NCBI RefSeq assembly: GCF_018141165.1
Contig: NZ_CP058557.1
Location: 3,286,001 to 3,350,000 of the forward strand
Length of the DNA stretch: 64,000 bases
From: Alkaliphilus sp. B6464
Lineage (GTDB): Bacteria > Bacillota > Clostridia > Peptostreptococcales > Natronincolaceae
Direction of reading: 5' to 3'
How positions within the stretch are numbered: position 1 is the stretch's first letter; every line of letters begins with the position of its first letter. The position numbers and the translations under genes are program-made. Under the pieces are notes generated by a model. The model was not told where the DNA came from. It did no database searches and saw only the letters and a program-made list of their open reading frames with translations. Positions 56,151 to 63,026 of the stretch are shown here, piece by piece.

Positions 56151-56693
56151 TTAGTTAGGGCTTATAAAGGCTCTCATTTCGTCTAATGGCCAAATCTTTA
56201 AAAGCACCCTACCCTTCACTCTATCCTTAGGAACAAATCCAAAAGTTCGACTATCATTACTATCATTTCGATTATCTCCCATTACAAAAACCATATTAGG
56301 TGGCACTATACCTTCTATATAATTATAATTACGTGGTAAATATTCCTCTTCACAAGTATAGTTTTCTATCTGTTTTTCACCATTTATATATAAAACACCA
56401 TCTTCAATAAAAAAATGATCATCTTCTTTAGCTATAACTCTTTTAATAAACATTTCCCTTTTGTCTAAGCCATTGGGAGGATTGAAAATAACAAGGTCTC
56501 CCTTATTAAGCTCCTTATATATATAAGGCATGCGAACTACCAATAGCCTGTCTTCAGTTTCTAATGTAGGAAACATAGACTGCCCACTTACTACTGCGAA
56601 ACTAAATACTAGATTCTCTATTATAACCGCAATTATTACAGCTATAAAAATAGCCTGTAGCCAATCTAAAGTTGTTTCAATTTTTTTTTTCAT
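56151..56693 (-). CDS. lepB: Signal peptidase I
   Basis: A 180-residue membrane protease cleaving signal peptides of exported proteins. One N-terminal helix (about 12-32), catalytic Ser in SGQSMFPTL (about residue 39), catalytic Lys in REMFIKRVIAKEDD, and GDNRNDSNDSR-type motif in VFVMGDNRNDSNDSRTFGFV. First gene of the lepB-queG-lon run. Confidence 0.95.
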   Translation of the reverse strand: MKKKIETTLDWLQAIFIAVIIAVIIENLVFSFAVVSGQSMFPTLETEDRLLVVRMPYIYKELNKGDLVIFNPPNGLDKREMFIKRVIAKEDDHFFIEDGVLYINGEKQIENYTCEEEYLPRNYNYIEGIVPPNMVFVMGDNRNDSNDSRTFGFVPKDRVKGRVLLKIWPLDEMRAFISPN

Positions 56694-56809
56694 TATAACA
56701 CATCCTAAATATAATGTAGTAAAGTCATCTTAAATTATTGTCACTTTATTCAAAAACTATCCTGTAAGCGTCACCCTTCTTTGTGTTACAATATTGTTGG
56801 AGGTGTACT

Positions 56810-57217
56810 ATGTTAAAATTCACTATACCAGGACGTCCCCTTAGTAAATCTAACTTTAAGCTAACTAATGTTAATGGCCAGGCTTGGATGCCTAGAGCCG
56901 GTAAACATAGTAAATATATTGCTTATGAAAACATGATAGCTGGTTATATAAACCAACAATATTTAGGGCCTAAACTTGAAAACCAGTTGATTACCGTTCT
57001 TAAGCTATATTTCCCTGATAAAAGGATGGGAGACTTACATAATTACCCTAAAAGTATTTGCGATGGAATCGAAAAAAGTGGAATAATTAAAAATGATAAA
57101 CAACTTAGACCTGTCCTATTATTTGATTTTATTGATAAAGAAAATCCTAGGGTAGAAATTGAACTCTATGATTTTAATGAATATAAAGTTGAGTATGATA
57201 TACTGCCAATTAAATAG
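56810..57217 (+). CDS. RusA-family Holliday junction endonuclease-like protein
   Basis: A 135-residue protein starting at ATG 56810 (GGAGGTGTACT RBS). RusA fold signatures: FTIPGRPLSKSN, the acidic/His motif MGDLHNYPKSICDGIEKSGI with conserved aspartates and IKNDKQ with the lysine. RusA resolves four-way junctions in phages; chromosomal copies also exist. It is outside the prophage border at 57.75 kb and on the opposite strand, next to the disrupted cotJC gene. A host function or old phage origin are both possible. Confidence 0.8.
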   Translation: MLKFTIPGRPLSKSNFKLTNVNGQAWMPRAGKHSKYIAYENMIAGYINQQYLGPKLENQLITVLKLYFPDKRMGDLHNYPKSICDGIEKSGIIKNDKQLRPVLLFDFIDKENPRVEIELYDFNEYKVEYDILPIK

Positions 57218-57293
57218 GTCAGTTGTATATCTAATTAGTATGAATATAGGGATGCTAATTATTCCTAAAATATTTTTCTTTTTTTACAAAAAA

Positions 57294-57332
57294 ATAACTA
57301 AGGAATATCTCAATCGAGATATTCCTTAGTTA
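57294..57332. terminator. Bidirectional terminator
   Basis: A perfect 16-bp stem, AACTAAGGAATATCTC / GAGATATTCCTTAGTT, separated by AATC, between the RusA-type gene and the cotJC remnant. The flanking A and T tracts allow function in either direction. Confidence 0.85.
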
Positions 57333-57345
57333 AAACTGTTTTAAA

Positions 57346-57742
57346 TTAAAAAATCTTTTTACACTGCATATACTCTTGTACAATCCTTAATGCTTCTCCA
57401 AATCTTTGAAAATGTACAACTTCTCGCTCCCGTAAAAACCTCAAAGCATCTGTTATTCCTGGGTCATCAGTTAACTTTATTAAATGCTGATAAGTAGATC
57501 GGGCTTTTTGTTCAGCTGCCATATCTTCATGTAAATCTGTAATAGGATCTGCATGGGCCTGAATATATGCTGCCGTCCAAGGCACACCATTGGCATCTGA
57601 TGGGAATAATGCCCCATTTCTAATTGCATAATTAGAACCAAGTCCTGCTGCTTCTAACTCTTCTACTGTAGCATCCTTTGTTAATTGATAAATCATTGTG
57701 CATATCATTTCTACGTGAGCTAATTCTTCTGTACCATCATGT
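57346..57742 (-). pseudogene. cotJC: 3' part of cotJC (spore coat/manganese catalase) interrupted by prophage
   Basis: On the minus strand the frame is open from 57741 to TGA-free stop at 57346: HDGTEELAHVEMICTMIYQL, TKDATVEELEAAGLGSNYAI, then the PWTAAYIQAHADPITDLHED and REREVVHFQRF motifs. This is the C-terminal two thirds of a CotJC/Mn-catalase-type protein (family about 190 residues). It holds ligand residues in EELAH, EDMAAEQ and REREVVH. The preceding TAA (57740-57742) and sequence unlike CotJC begin exactly where the prophage starts. The N-terminal 60 or so residues, including the first metal ligand, should lie at the other prophage border, beyond 64000. The prophage could be excised to rebuild the gene. 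Confidence 0.8.
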
Positions 57743-57760
57743 TATCAGTGATAAATATAT
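57715..57760. other. Prophage-host junction (candidate attachment site)
   Basis: cotJC coding sequence (…GAAGAATTAGCTCACG on the minus strand) ends and AT-rich non-coding phage sequence begins around 57740. The core of recombination should lie within ACATGATGGTACAGAAG (57727-57743), but the exact core can only be fixed with the other border, which is not in the window. Confidence 0.6.
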
Positions 57761-57784
57761 ATGTGCTAAAAAAATAATTTTAGA

Positions 57785-57822
57785 CATAAAAAACAGGGTA
57801 GAGCCTAAGCCCTACCCTTTAA
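57785..57822 (-). terminator. Terminator of the phage lysis genes
   Basis: AGGGTAGGGCTTAGGCTCTACCCTGTTTTTTATG on the minus strand: GGGTAG/CTACCC stem with T-run, overlapping the holin stop codon. Confidence 0.85.
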
Positions 57823-58093
57823 AAAACTCTATACTATTTTTAATATGTTCATAGAATCCTATAACTATATATCCCATTAATAATCCTATAATTGCCCCTG
57901 CTAGACTCTTTTCTATCAAGGCTTGACCTAAACCTAACCCTAATACTAAAATCACCCAAGGGATTAATTTGTTGTTAAATGATGTATGTTCTTTTAACAT
58001 GTACCCGATTACCCATAATCCACCGAATGACAATAACCAAGGATTGATTAAAAATACCTTCAATACTTCTATAACACTATTTAATTCGTTCAT
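57812..58093 (-). CDS. Phage holin
   Basis: A 93-residue membrane protein with three hydrophobic stretches (about 15-32, 44-60, 64-80) and charged ends, of the phage holin class found beside amidases. It probably makes the pores that let the endolysin reach the wall. Last gene of the prophage lysis cassette before the attachment border. Confidence 0.82.
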   Translation of the reverse strand: MNELNSVIEVLKVFLINPWLLSFGGLWVIGYMLKEHTSFNNKLIPWVILVLGLGLGQALIEKSLAGAIIGLLMGYIVIGFYEHIKNSIEFFKG

Positions 58094-58109
58094 ACTATCA
58101 TCCTCCTAT

Positions 58110-58334
58110 TTATCTTCTCAATTCTGCTTTTATGTAAGATACGTCTTTTTCAATTATTTCCACTATTCCAAACTTCTCTGTAAGATTTTTAATTACTGAT
58201 TGATTTTCACTTATAGTTTCCTGATATTTCTTTTCTCTATGTCTACTATCGTACAATACGTATATAAAAAGAAAAACGTAAAGAGAAGCCCAAAGTCCAT
58301 TTCCTGCTGCTAAATTTAAAAGTTGTTGTTCCAT
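58110..58334 (-). CDS. BhlA/UviB-like holin family protein
   Basis: A 74-residue protein: one N-terminal membrane helix (about 12-28) followed by a charged, helical tail (SRHREKKYQETISENQSVIK). This is the layout of BhlA/UviB-type putative bacteriocin and phage holins. It lies directly between amidase and holin genes. Confidence 0.85.
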   Translation of the reverse strand: MEQQLLNLAAGNGLWASLYVFLFIYVLYDSRHREKKYQETISENQSVIKNLTEKFGIVEIIEKDVSYIKAELRR

Positions 58335-58349
58335 GTATGCACCTGCTTT

Positions 58350-59069
58350 CTATTTGTCTGTAATTCTGTCTATAAGGCTTAATATGGCCCATGTTGGCAT
58401 TGGTTCTGTTAATTTATCCTTCCAGAACTCGGGACTATCAATTATTTTCTTTTTTACCAAGTTCTCAAGATGCTCTAATCCTTGTTTTTCTTCCCAACCC
58501 ATGGCTTCTTCCTCCTTCGGCATATAATCAATACCTATGTGTTCTAATATTCCTTTTGCAATTCCTATAGCTGCCTTCTCTAAAAACTCGGCACTCTTTA
58601 ATAACTGTTCCTCATTAGGATTATTAATAAAGGCTACTTCTACTAGGCAAGCTGGCATTGGAGTCTCTCTAACAACTTGTAGACTATTATATTTAACTCC
58701 CCGATCTGCTAATCCTATTGCTTGTACTAGATTACTTTGAATAGAATAAGCTAGTCTATCCCCTTCAACTCCTACCTTGTATGCAAATGTTTCTGTCCCC
58801 GTGGCTTTAGGATTGGTAGCACTATTAATATGAATAGATACGAAGTAATCCACATTAGAGTTGTTTGCTATTCTAACACGTTCATCTAAGCTTACTCTTG
58901 TATCCCCTGCCCTTGTAAATATAATCTCTATACCATACCGCACGAGAATATCTGATACCATACATGCAATTTTAAAAGCTACGTGGCTTTCTTTTAGTCC
59001 TGTAGGACCTACTGCTCCTGGATCACTTCCGCCATGGCCCGGATCTAGAACTACTATATATTTCTTCAT
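58350..59069 (-). CDS. N-acetylmuramoyl-L-alanine amidase (phage endolysin)
   Basis: A 239-residue amidase_3 enzyme cleaving the MurNAc-L-Ala bond. Zinc ligands in LDPGHGGSDPGAVGPTG (His), VDYFVSIHINSA (His) and the catalytic Glu in LVEVAFINNPNEE. The last 60 residues (EEKQGLEHLENLVKKKIIDS...) form a helical wall-binding-type tail. No signal peptide; release depends on the holins next to it. Confidence 0.93.
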   Translation of the reverse strand: MKKYIVVLDPGHGGSDPGAVGPTGLKESHVAFKIACMVSDILVRYGIEIIFTRAGDTRVSLDERVRIANNSNVDYFVSIHINSATNPKATGTETFAYKVGVEGDRLAYSIQSNLVQAIGLADRGVKYNSLQVVRETPMPACLVEVAFINNPNEEQLLKSAEFLEKAAIGIAKGILEHIGIDYMPKEEEAMGWEEKQGLEHLENLVKKKIIDSPEFWKDKLTEPMPTWAILSLIDRITDK

Positions 59070-59148
59070 AACTTCACCTACCTTCTGAAATTAAAGAAGG
59101 GCATAAAAAATACACCCTTCTAGGTGTTAATTGTGTCGCATAAATTTC

Positions 59149-59304
59149 CTATGCTGCAACTTCTCCTGTTGTTAAGTAGATTGCTACTGCTGTTCTATAA
59201 CTTTCTTCTACAATAACTTTTTCACTACCCTCAACTGGCTCTAATTCGTATCTTTCGATTTTCACTAAATAAGCATAAGATTTAATTTTCCAAGCATATA
59301 ACAT
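59149..59304 (-). CDS. Small phage protein (51 residues)
   Basis: Start ATG 59304 (with GGAGGAAATTAAT) and TAG at 59149. It encodes MLYAWKIKSYAYLVKIERYE, LEPVEGSEKVIVEESYRTAV and a short end. It is between the amidase and the 110-residue gene. I do not recognise a family; XkdX/CD1375-type small tail proteins often occupy this place. Confidence 0.65.
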   Translation of the reverse strand: MLYAWKIKSYAYLVKIERYELEPVEGSEKVIVEESYRTAVAIYLTTGEVAA

Positions 59305-59305
59305 A

Positions 59306-59638
59306 TTAATTTCCTCCTTTTAATGTTTTGATTTCTTGTTTAAGGCTTTCTAATTCATTTGATAACTGTATTACTGCTTCAGACAAAAATGCTTTTTCTT
59401 CGTCTACTTGTTCGTTCACTATCTCGGGTATAGGCTCAGGTCTTTCAGTTGGAATTACATCAACTATTTGACCATCTTCTATTACTAGTTCCATATAAGG
59501 AGCATTAAGTTTTATTTTTTCTATTAATTCTTTATTTTCTTCTTTTGTTTCATCTATTATATAATTACCTTCGTTGTACCAGTCTGTACTAGGGAACAAA
59601 GAATTTGTTTCTATTGTTTTATCTCGTAATACAATCAC
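59306..59638 (-). CDS. Phage tail-associated hypothetical protein (110 residues)
   Basis: GTG 59638 after AAGGAGG. N-terminal beta-rich part (DKTIETNSLFPSTDWYNEGN) and a C-terminal coiled-coil (about 80-107: EAVIQLSNELESLKQEIKTL). Size and position match XkdW-type proteins between the tail fibre and endolysin. Function not established. Confidence 0.7.
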   Translation of the reverse strand: MIVLRDKTIETNSLFPSTDWYNEGNYIIDETKEENKELIEKIKLNAPYMELVIEDGQIVDVIPTERPEPIPEIVNEQVDEEKAFLSEAVIQLSNELESLKQEIKTLKGGN

Positions 59639-59662
59639 AGCTATTCCTCCTTGTATATTTTA

Positions 59663-60379
59663 TTAACCAATAGCAAACCATTCATAAGAAGCTCCAGATT
59701 CATTTGGTCTCATATAAATACTATTGGTTCTTAGGATTACACCCGTTGATGATATAGTTATTATTGAACTTGAGTTTGATGTACTATTTACACCTAAAGA
59801 GAAAGTGTAATCAGAATAAAAAGTAGTGAATAATGTGTGGTTTGGTTCTTTTTTCACAACATAAAACACCATAGGCATAAATCCTACATTAATTGCCCTT
59901 CTGTCAACGTCATTCCCTGTGTATGTTCCTCGTGCTATCCTAGTTCCTTTAGGTGGTGTTGGTATATCGGACAACTTAATATGTCCTGCTGTATCTTCTG
60001 TAGCCATTTCTGCCAAATGCGTCGCAAACTCTGTGTCTAATACATATTGATTGTGTGGATTTGTGAGGTTTGCGTGTGCATCTACTTTAGACTGTGCACC
60101 CGATGGAGTTTCTTTAGCATCCAAAGCAGATTGTAATCCTGTAATAAAACTAATAGGATGGCTTGATGGATGAGTATAGTTATTAGCTCCAGTAGCTATT
60201 CCTGTTAATTTTGTTTTCTCTGCTGTTGTATAATCATTTGTGCTTAATCCTTTCCCTGCCACTTTATCAACTTTCTTAGCTAGTTCAGCTTCTAATATCT
60301 CACTATTTTCGGATACTAGGGGTAAATCAGCTATATCATTGCCTTCTAATATTGTGCAACCAAGAGCAGTTTTCCTCAT
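59663..60379 (-). CDS. Phage tail fibre protein
   Basis: A 238-residue fibre-type protein: N-terminal region AELAKKVDKVAGKGLSTNDY followed by a segment with KTKLTGIATGANNYTHPS common in tail fibres, then HPISFITGLQSALDAKET. The C-terminal half is a beta-rich tip. It lies between YmfQ-type and small accessory genes. Probably mediates host binding. Confidence 0.8.
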   Translation of the reverse strand: MRKTALGCTILEGNDIADLPLVSENSEILEAELAKKVDKVAGKGLSTNDYTTAEKTKLTGIATGANNYTHPSSHPISFITGLQSALDAKETPSGAQSKVDAHANLTNPHNQYVLDTEFATHLAEMATEDTAGHIKLSDIPTPPKGTRIARGTYTGNDVDRRAINVGFMPMVFYVVKKEPNHTLFTTFYSDYTFSLGVNSTSNSSSIITISSTGVILRTNSIYMRPNESGASYEWFAIG

Positions 60380-60393
60380 AATATCTCTCCTCT

Positions 60394-61014
60394 CTAAAAT
60401 TTCTCATATGTCTTTAGTTCCGTACAAGTTATACTTTTTAAATCACTACAGGTTACATTCCAGGCTATTAACATTTCACAAGTAGTGTAGCTGTATTTAA
60501 ATTCATAAGCTAAATGAGCTGGCTTGATAGTTTCTAACATATCTATGAAACCTTGCATATTCTTTGGTATCCCTTTAACACCTATAAATTTTACAATAAA
60601 GTAATCTTCTTCTAAATATTCTATTACATCAACTTCTCCACCACTGAAAGCCTCAGCAGTATTCTTAATCATTTGTTTGGTAGTTGTCCCTCTACCTCTC
60701 CACTTAGCCTTTATAATTTCTCTTCTTTCTTCATAGGATAAACTCATGTTAGTTTTTAAGTCTAGTTCACTTTCATAAATGCTTAATCCCCAAGTAGCTG
60801 TATCAATAAAAAATTGCCTATATACATCTTCTGTATAATAAGCAATTAATCCAAATTCTTTAGATATGCTTTCTTGAATTTCTTTCATTGTCTTAGATTC
60901 GTGATAGTACCAAGGCAAATATTTCATTAAATTAGGGGTTAGTAAGTCTATCTCGTCTATTGAAGTACCTTCTTCTCCATACCTGTGCTCACCGTATTTA
61001 TACTGTCCATACAT
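60394..61014 (-). CDS. YmfQ/DUF2313 phage baseplate protein
   Basis: A 206-residue protein with PNLMKYLPWYYHESKTMKEI and the YmfQ (Mu gp48-like) core (SLSYEERREIIKAKWRGRGT). It forms part of the baseplate in contractile-tail phages and PBSX-type elements. The last 30 residues contain a tandem TCSDLKS-TCTELKT motif. Confidence 0.85.
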   Translation of the reverse strand: MYGQYKYGEHRYGEEGTSIDEIDLLTPNLMKYLPWYYHESKTMKEIQESISKEFGLIAYYTEDVYRQFFIDTATWGLSIYESELDLKTNMSLSYEERREIIKAKWRGRGTTTKQMIKNTAEAFSGGEVDVIEYLEEDYFIVKFIGVKGIPKNMQGFIDMLETIKPAHLAYEFKYSYTTCEMLIAWNVTCSDLKSITCTELKTYEKF

Positions 61015-61017
61015 AAC

Positions 61018-61626
61018 CTACACCCCCTTGAGATCATTGCAGGTTAGACCACCAGTGAAAGTTCTATACTCTGTCCAAGGTCCCCAATCAGTATCACTCA
61101 TTCCTAATCTAATTGCTATAGATGACTTCCCGAAAGTTACTTGTACTGGATATCCTCCTGAAGAATTACCCCATCCTACTATTGTTAATATGTGAGCATA
61201 TGTACTATTGGCACATGCGTTGACTGGAGGATTTCCAGCTGAAGTCCTATATTTAAAATCTGCCTTAATGCATCTCCCACCCGCCATTAAGTTCTTAGGA
61301 GTATCTATAGTGTTTCTAGTATCTAGTATATCAATATAATTATGAGAATGGGTACTAGGTGTAAATGTACTTGGTTTCCCTGTTATCCCACCCCATGGTA
61401 CCTTATCAGCCACCTCTGCCATATCTACCTTTCCATCATTGTTAGTATCATAGATGGATTTAAGCATATCACCAACAGTTTGAGCTGCTACTAACAATAC
61501 ATTTCCTTTTGCAGTACCTATATATAGCTTTTCTGTATCCTCACAATACCCTAACTCTCCAACTGCAAGAGTACCAATATCTTTTTCTAATCCTCGCCTT
61601 ATTTGAATCAATACTTTTCTTGCCAC
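61018..61626 (-). CDS. Phage receptor-binding/tail fibre protein with EF-hand-like loop
   Basis: A 202-residue protein starting at GTG 61626. The first 45 residues (IRRGLEKDIGTLAVGELGYC, EDTEKLYIGTAKGNVLLV) resemble the N-terminal domain of phage tropism/tail fibre proteins. Near residue 60-71 DTNNDGKVDMAE is a canonical EF-hand calcium-binding loop. A beta-rich tip follows. It resembles the following gene at its N-terminus. Confidence 0.75.
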   Translation of the reverse strand: MARKVLIQIRRGLEKDIGTLAVGELGYCEDTEKLYIGTAKGNVLLVAAQTVGDMLKSIYDTNNDGKVDMAEVADKVPWGGITGKPSTFTPSTHSHNYIDILDTRNTIDTPKNLMAGGRCIKADFKYRTSAGNPPVNACANSTYAHILTIVGWGNSSGGYPVQVTFGKSSIAIRLGMSDTDWGPWTEYRTFTGGLTCNDLKGV

Positions 61627-61637
61627 ATTATCACCAC

Positions 61638-62654
61638 CTAAAAGGTTCCTCCATCTATTAATGCAACTGTAAGCTTATTCCCATCATATACAATACTCGA
61701 GCCATCAATACTAGCATTTACTCCAGTACTATCTACTGTGATTCCTTTACCAGCTTTCACACTTATAGATGTAGTTCCAACTGTTATTCCATTACCTTGT
61801 CCTATGCTTAATGTAACTTCATCTGCTTGACCTCCGCCTTGAAGTCCATTTCCGGCCTTTATGTTCTGGTTAGCTTCACCACTTCTAACCCAAGTAGTAC
61901 TGTTAAACACATAGTTTTTATTTTCATCATGAACATATACGCTCCAACCAATAGAAGGTGTATAATACATCCATTTCGCTCCATCCCAATGTGCTATTTG
62001 ATTTGTTTTTCCTGCCCATGCTCCTGTTGCTCCTGTAGGTATTATCCATCTAAAGTTTTTCTGTGGAGTTACTGGAGGAGTTGTCAATGCTTTAGATCCT
62101 ACACTATCTTGCCAATCTAATCCTCTTACAGCATTAGATATTTCTGTATTAATTTTCTGTGCTGACCATAAATCAGTAGCTCCTATGGAAGTGTCGTTTA
62201 TTTTCCTATGTCGTGTTATATCGTCTATATGATCTCTAATTTCAGCAGCAGTAGCACTTTTGGATCCATCAGAAACTTTGTTTACCTGTCCATTAGTAAT
62301 ATCTGCTTTCTTTACCTTTGCATAAGTAGCTCCATCTTTTATATTATCAATATTACCTGTTAAATCTGTAAGAGCTAAAGAATTGATTCTGTTCCATGTT
62401 GAACCATTATCTATATAGATGTACCCTAAGTTAGCCCCTTCTGTTACATAAAAAAACCGACCTTCTACTCCTGCATTCGGTCGACTTGCATATGGTCCTG
62501 ATAAAACTTTACCTACAAATATATTTTTAGAACCATCCCCTATATACACCTCTTTAGTGTCAGTACAAAATCCCATTTCTCCTTGTGATAATGTGCCTAA
62601 AGTATTTAACTGTGCTTTAGTACCTCTACGAATTTTTATTGTTTGCTGTGCCAT
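61638..62654 (-). CDS. Phage tail fibre protein (DUF2793-like)
   Basis: A 338-residue protein with the same N-terminal module as the neighbour (IKIRRGTKAQLNTLGTLSQG, EMGFCTDTKEVYIGDGSKN), a middle DUF2793-like region (GLDWQDSVGSKALTTPPVTP, WRWIIPTGATGAW-type) and a C-terminal collagen-poor beta repeat (NIKAGNGLQGGGQADEVTLS, GQGNGITVGTTSISVKAGKG). Typical for the tip of a tail fibre. Confidence 0.8.
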   Translation of the reverse strand: MAQQTIKIRRGTKAQLNTLGTLSQGEMGFCTDTKEVYIGDGSKNIFVGKVLSGPYASRPNAGVEGRFFYVTEGANLGYIYIDNGSTWNRINSLALTDLTGNIDNIKDGATYAKVKKADITNGQVNKVSDGSKSATAAEIRDHIDDITRHRKINDTSIGATDLWSAQKINTEISNAVRGLDWQDSVGSKALTTPPVTPQKNFRWIIPTGATGAWAGKTNQIAHWDGAKWMYYTPSIGWSVYVHDENKNYVFNSTTWVRSGEANQNIKAGNGLQGGGQADEVTLSIGQGNGITVGTTSISVKAGKGITVDSTGVNASIDGSSIVYDGNKLTVALIDGGTF

Positions 62655-63025
62655 TACATATCACCATCCCTTATAAAATAGCCACCATCTATAACCCCAT
62701 TTTCTCTGTAATCATCAAATCTTTGATTGATTGAGTTTATATCCTCCGCTTCAACTTGGTCACCTGTAGTTTCATAGACGATATAGATTTTTTCTGATTT
62801 AGAAAACACCTTCAAATGAGTTTTCCATGGTGTTTCAGAAGGGGTGGAAATAAAATAATTATCTACCTTTTCCCCTGTAAATTTAGGTTCTGTATAGATT
62901 GATATAGATTGGTGATTTACATTATCATGGTCTAAAAATCCTTCCCAAATGCCATTAACTATATCTTTTTCTTCTTCTATTATATATACTCCGCTTGGTT
63001 TCTTATTTAATTTCTCTACAAACAA
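62654..63025 (-). CDS. Phage tail hypothetical protein (123 residues)
   Basis: A 123-residue protein with no membrane segment. It overlaps the fibre gene by one base and follows baseplate J by one base, so it belongs to the tail operon. I do not recognise a domain. Mostly beta-rich (GVYIIEEEKDIVNGIWEGFL). Confidence 0.65.
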   Translation of the reverse strand: MFVEKLNKKPSGVYIIEEEKDIVNGIWEGFLDHDNVNHQSISIYTEPKFTGEKVDNYFISTPSETPWKTHLKVFSKSEKIYIVYETTGDQVEAEDINSINQRFDDYRENGVIDGGYFIRDGDM

Positions 63026-63026
63026 T

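Noticed and set aside
57709-57812. cotJC gene simply starting late (short paralogue)
   Set aside because: Family sequence (HDGTEELAH) continues upstream of the first ATG in the open frame and stops only at the prophage border, which indicates truncation rather than a short gene.
61018-62654. Diversity-generating retroelement with variable tail fibre
   Set aside because: The tropism-like N-terminal module alone is common in tail fibres; there is no reverse transcriptase, template repeat or adenine-biased variable repeat in the window.
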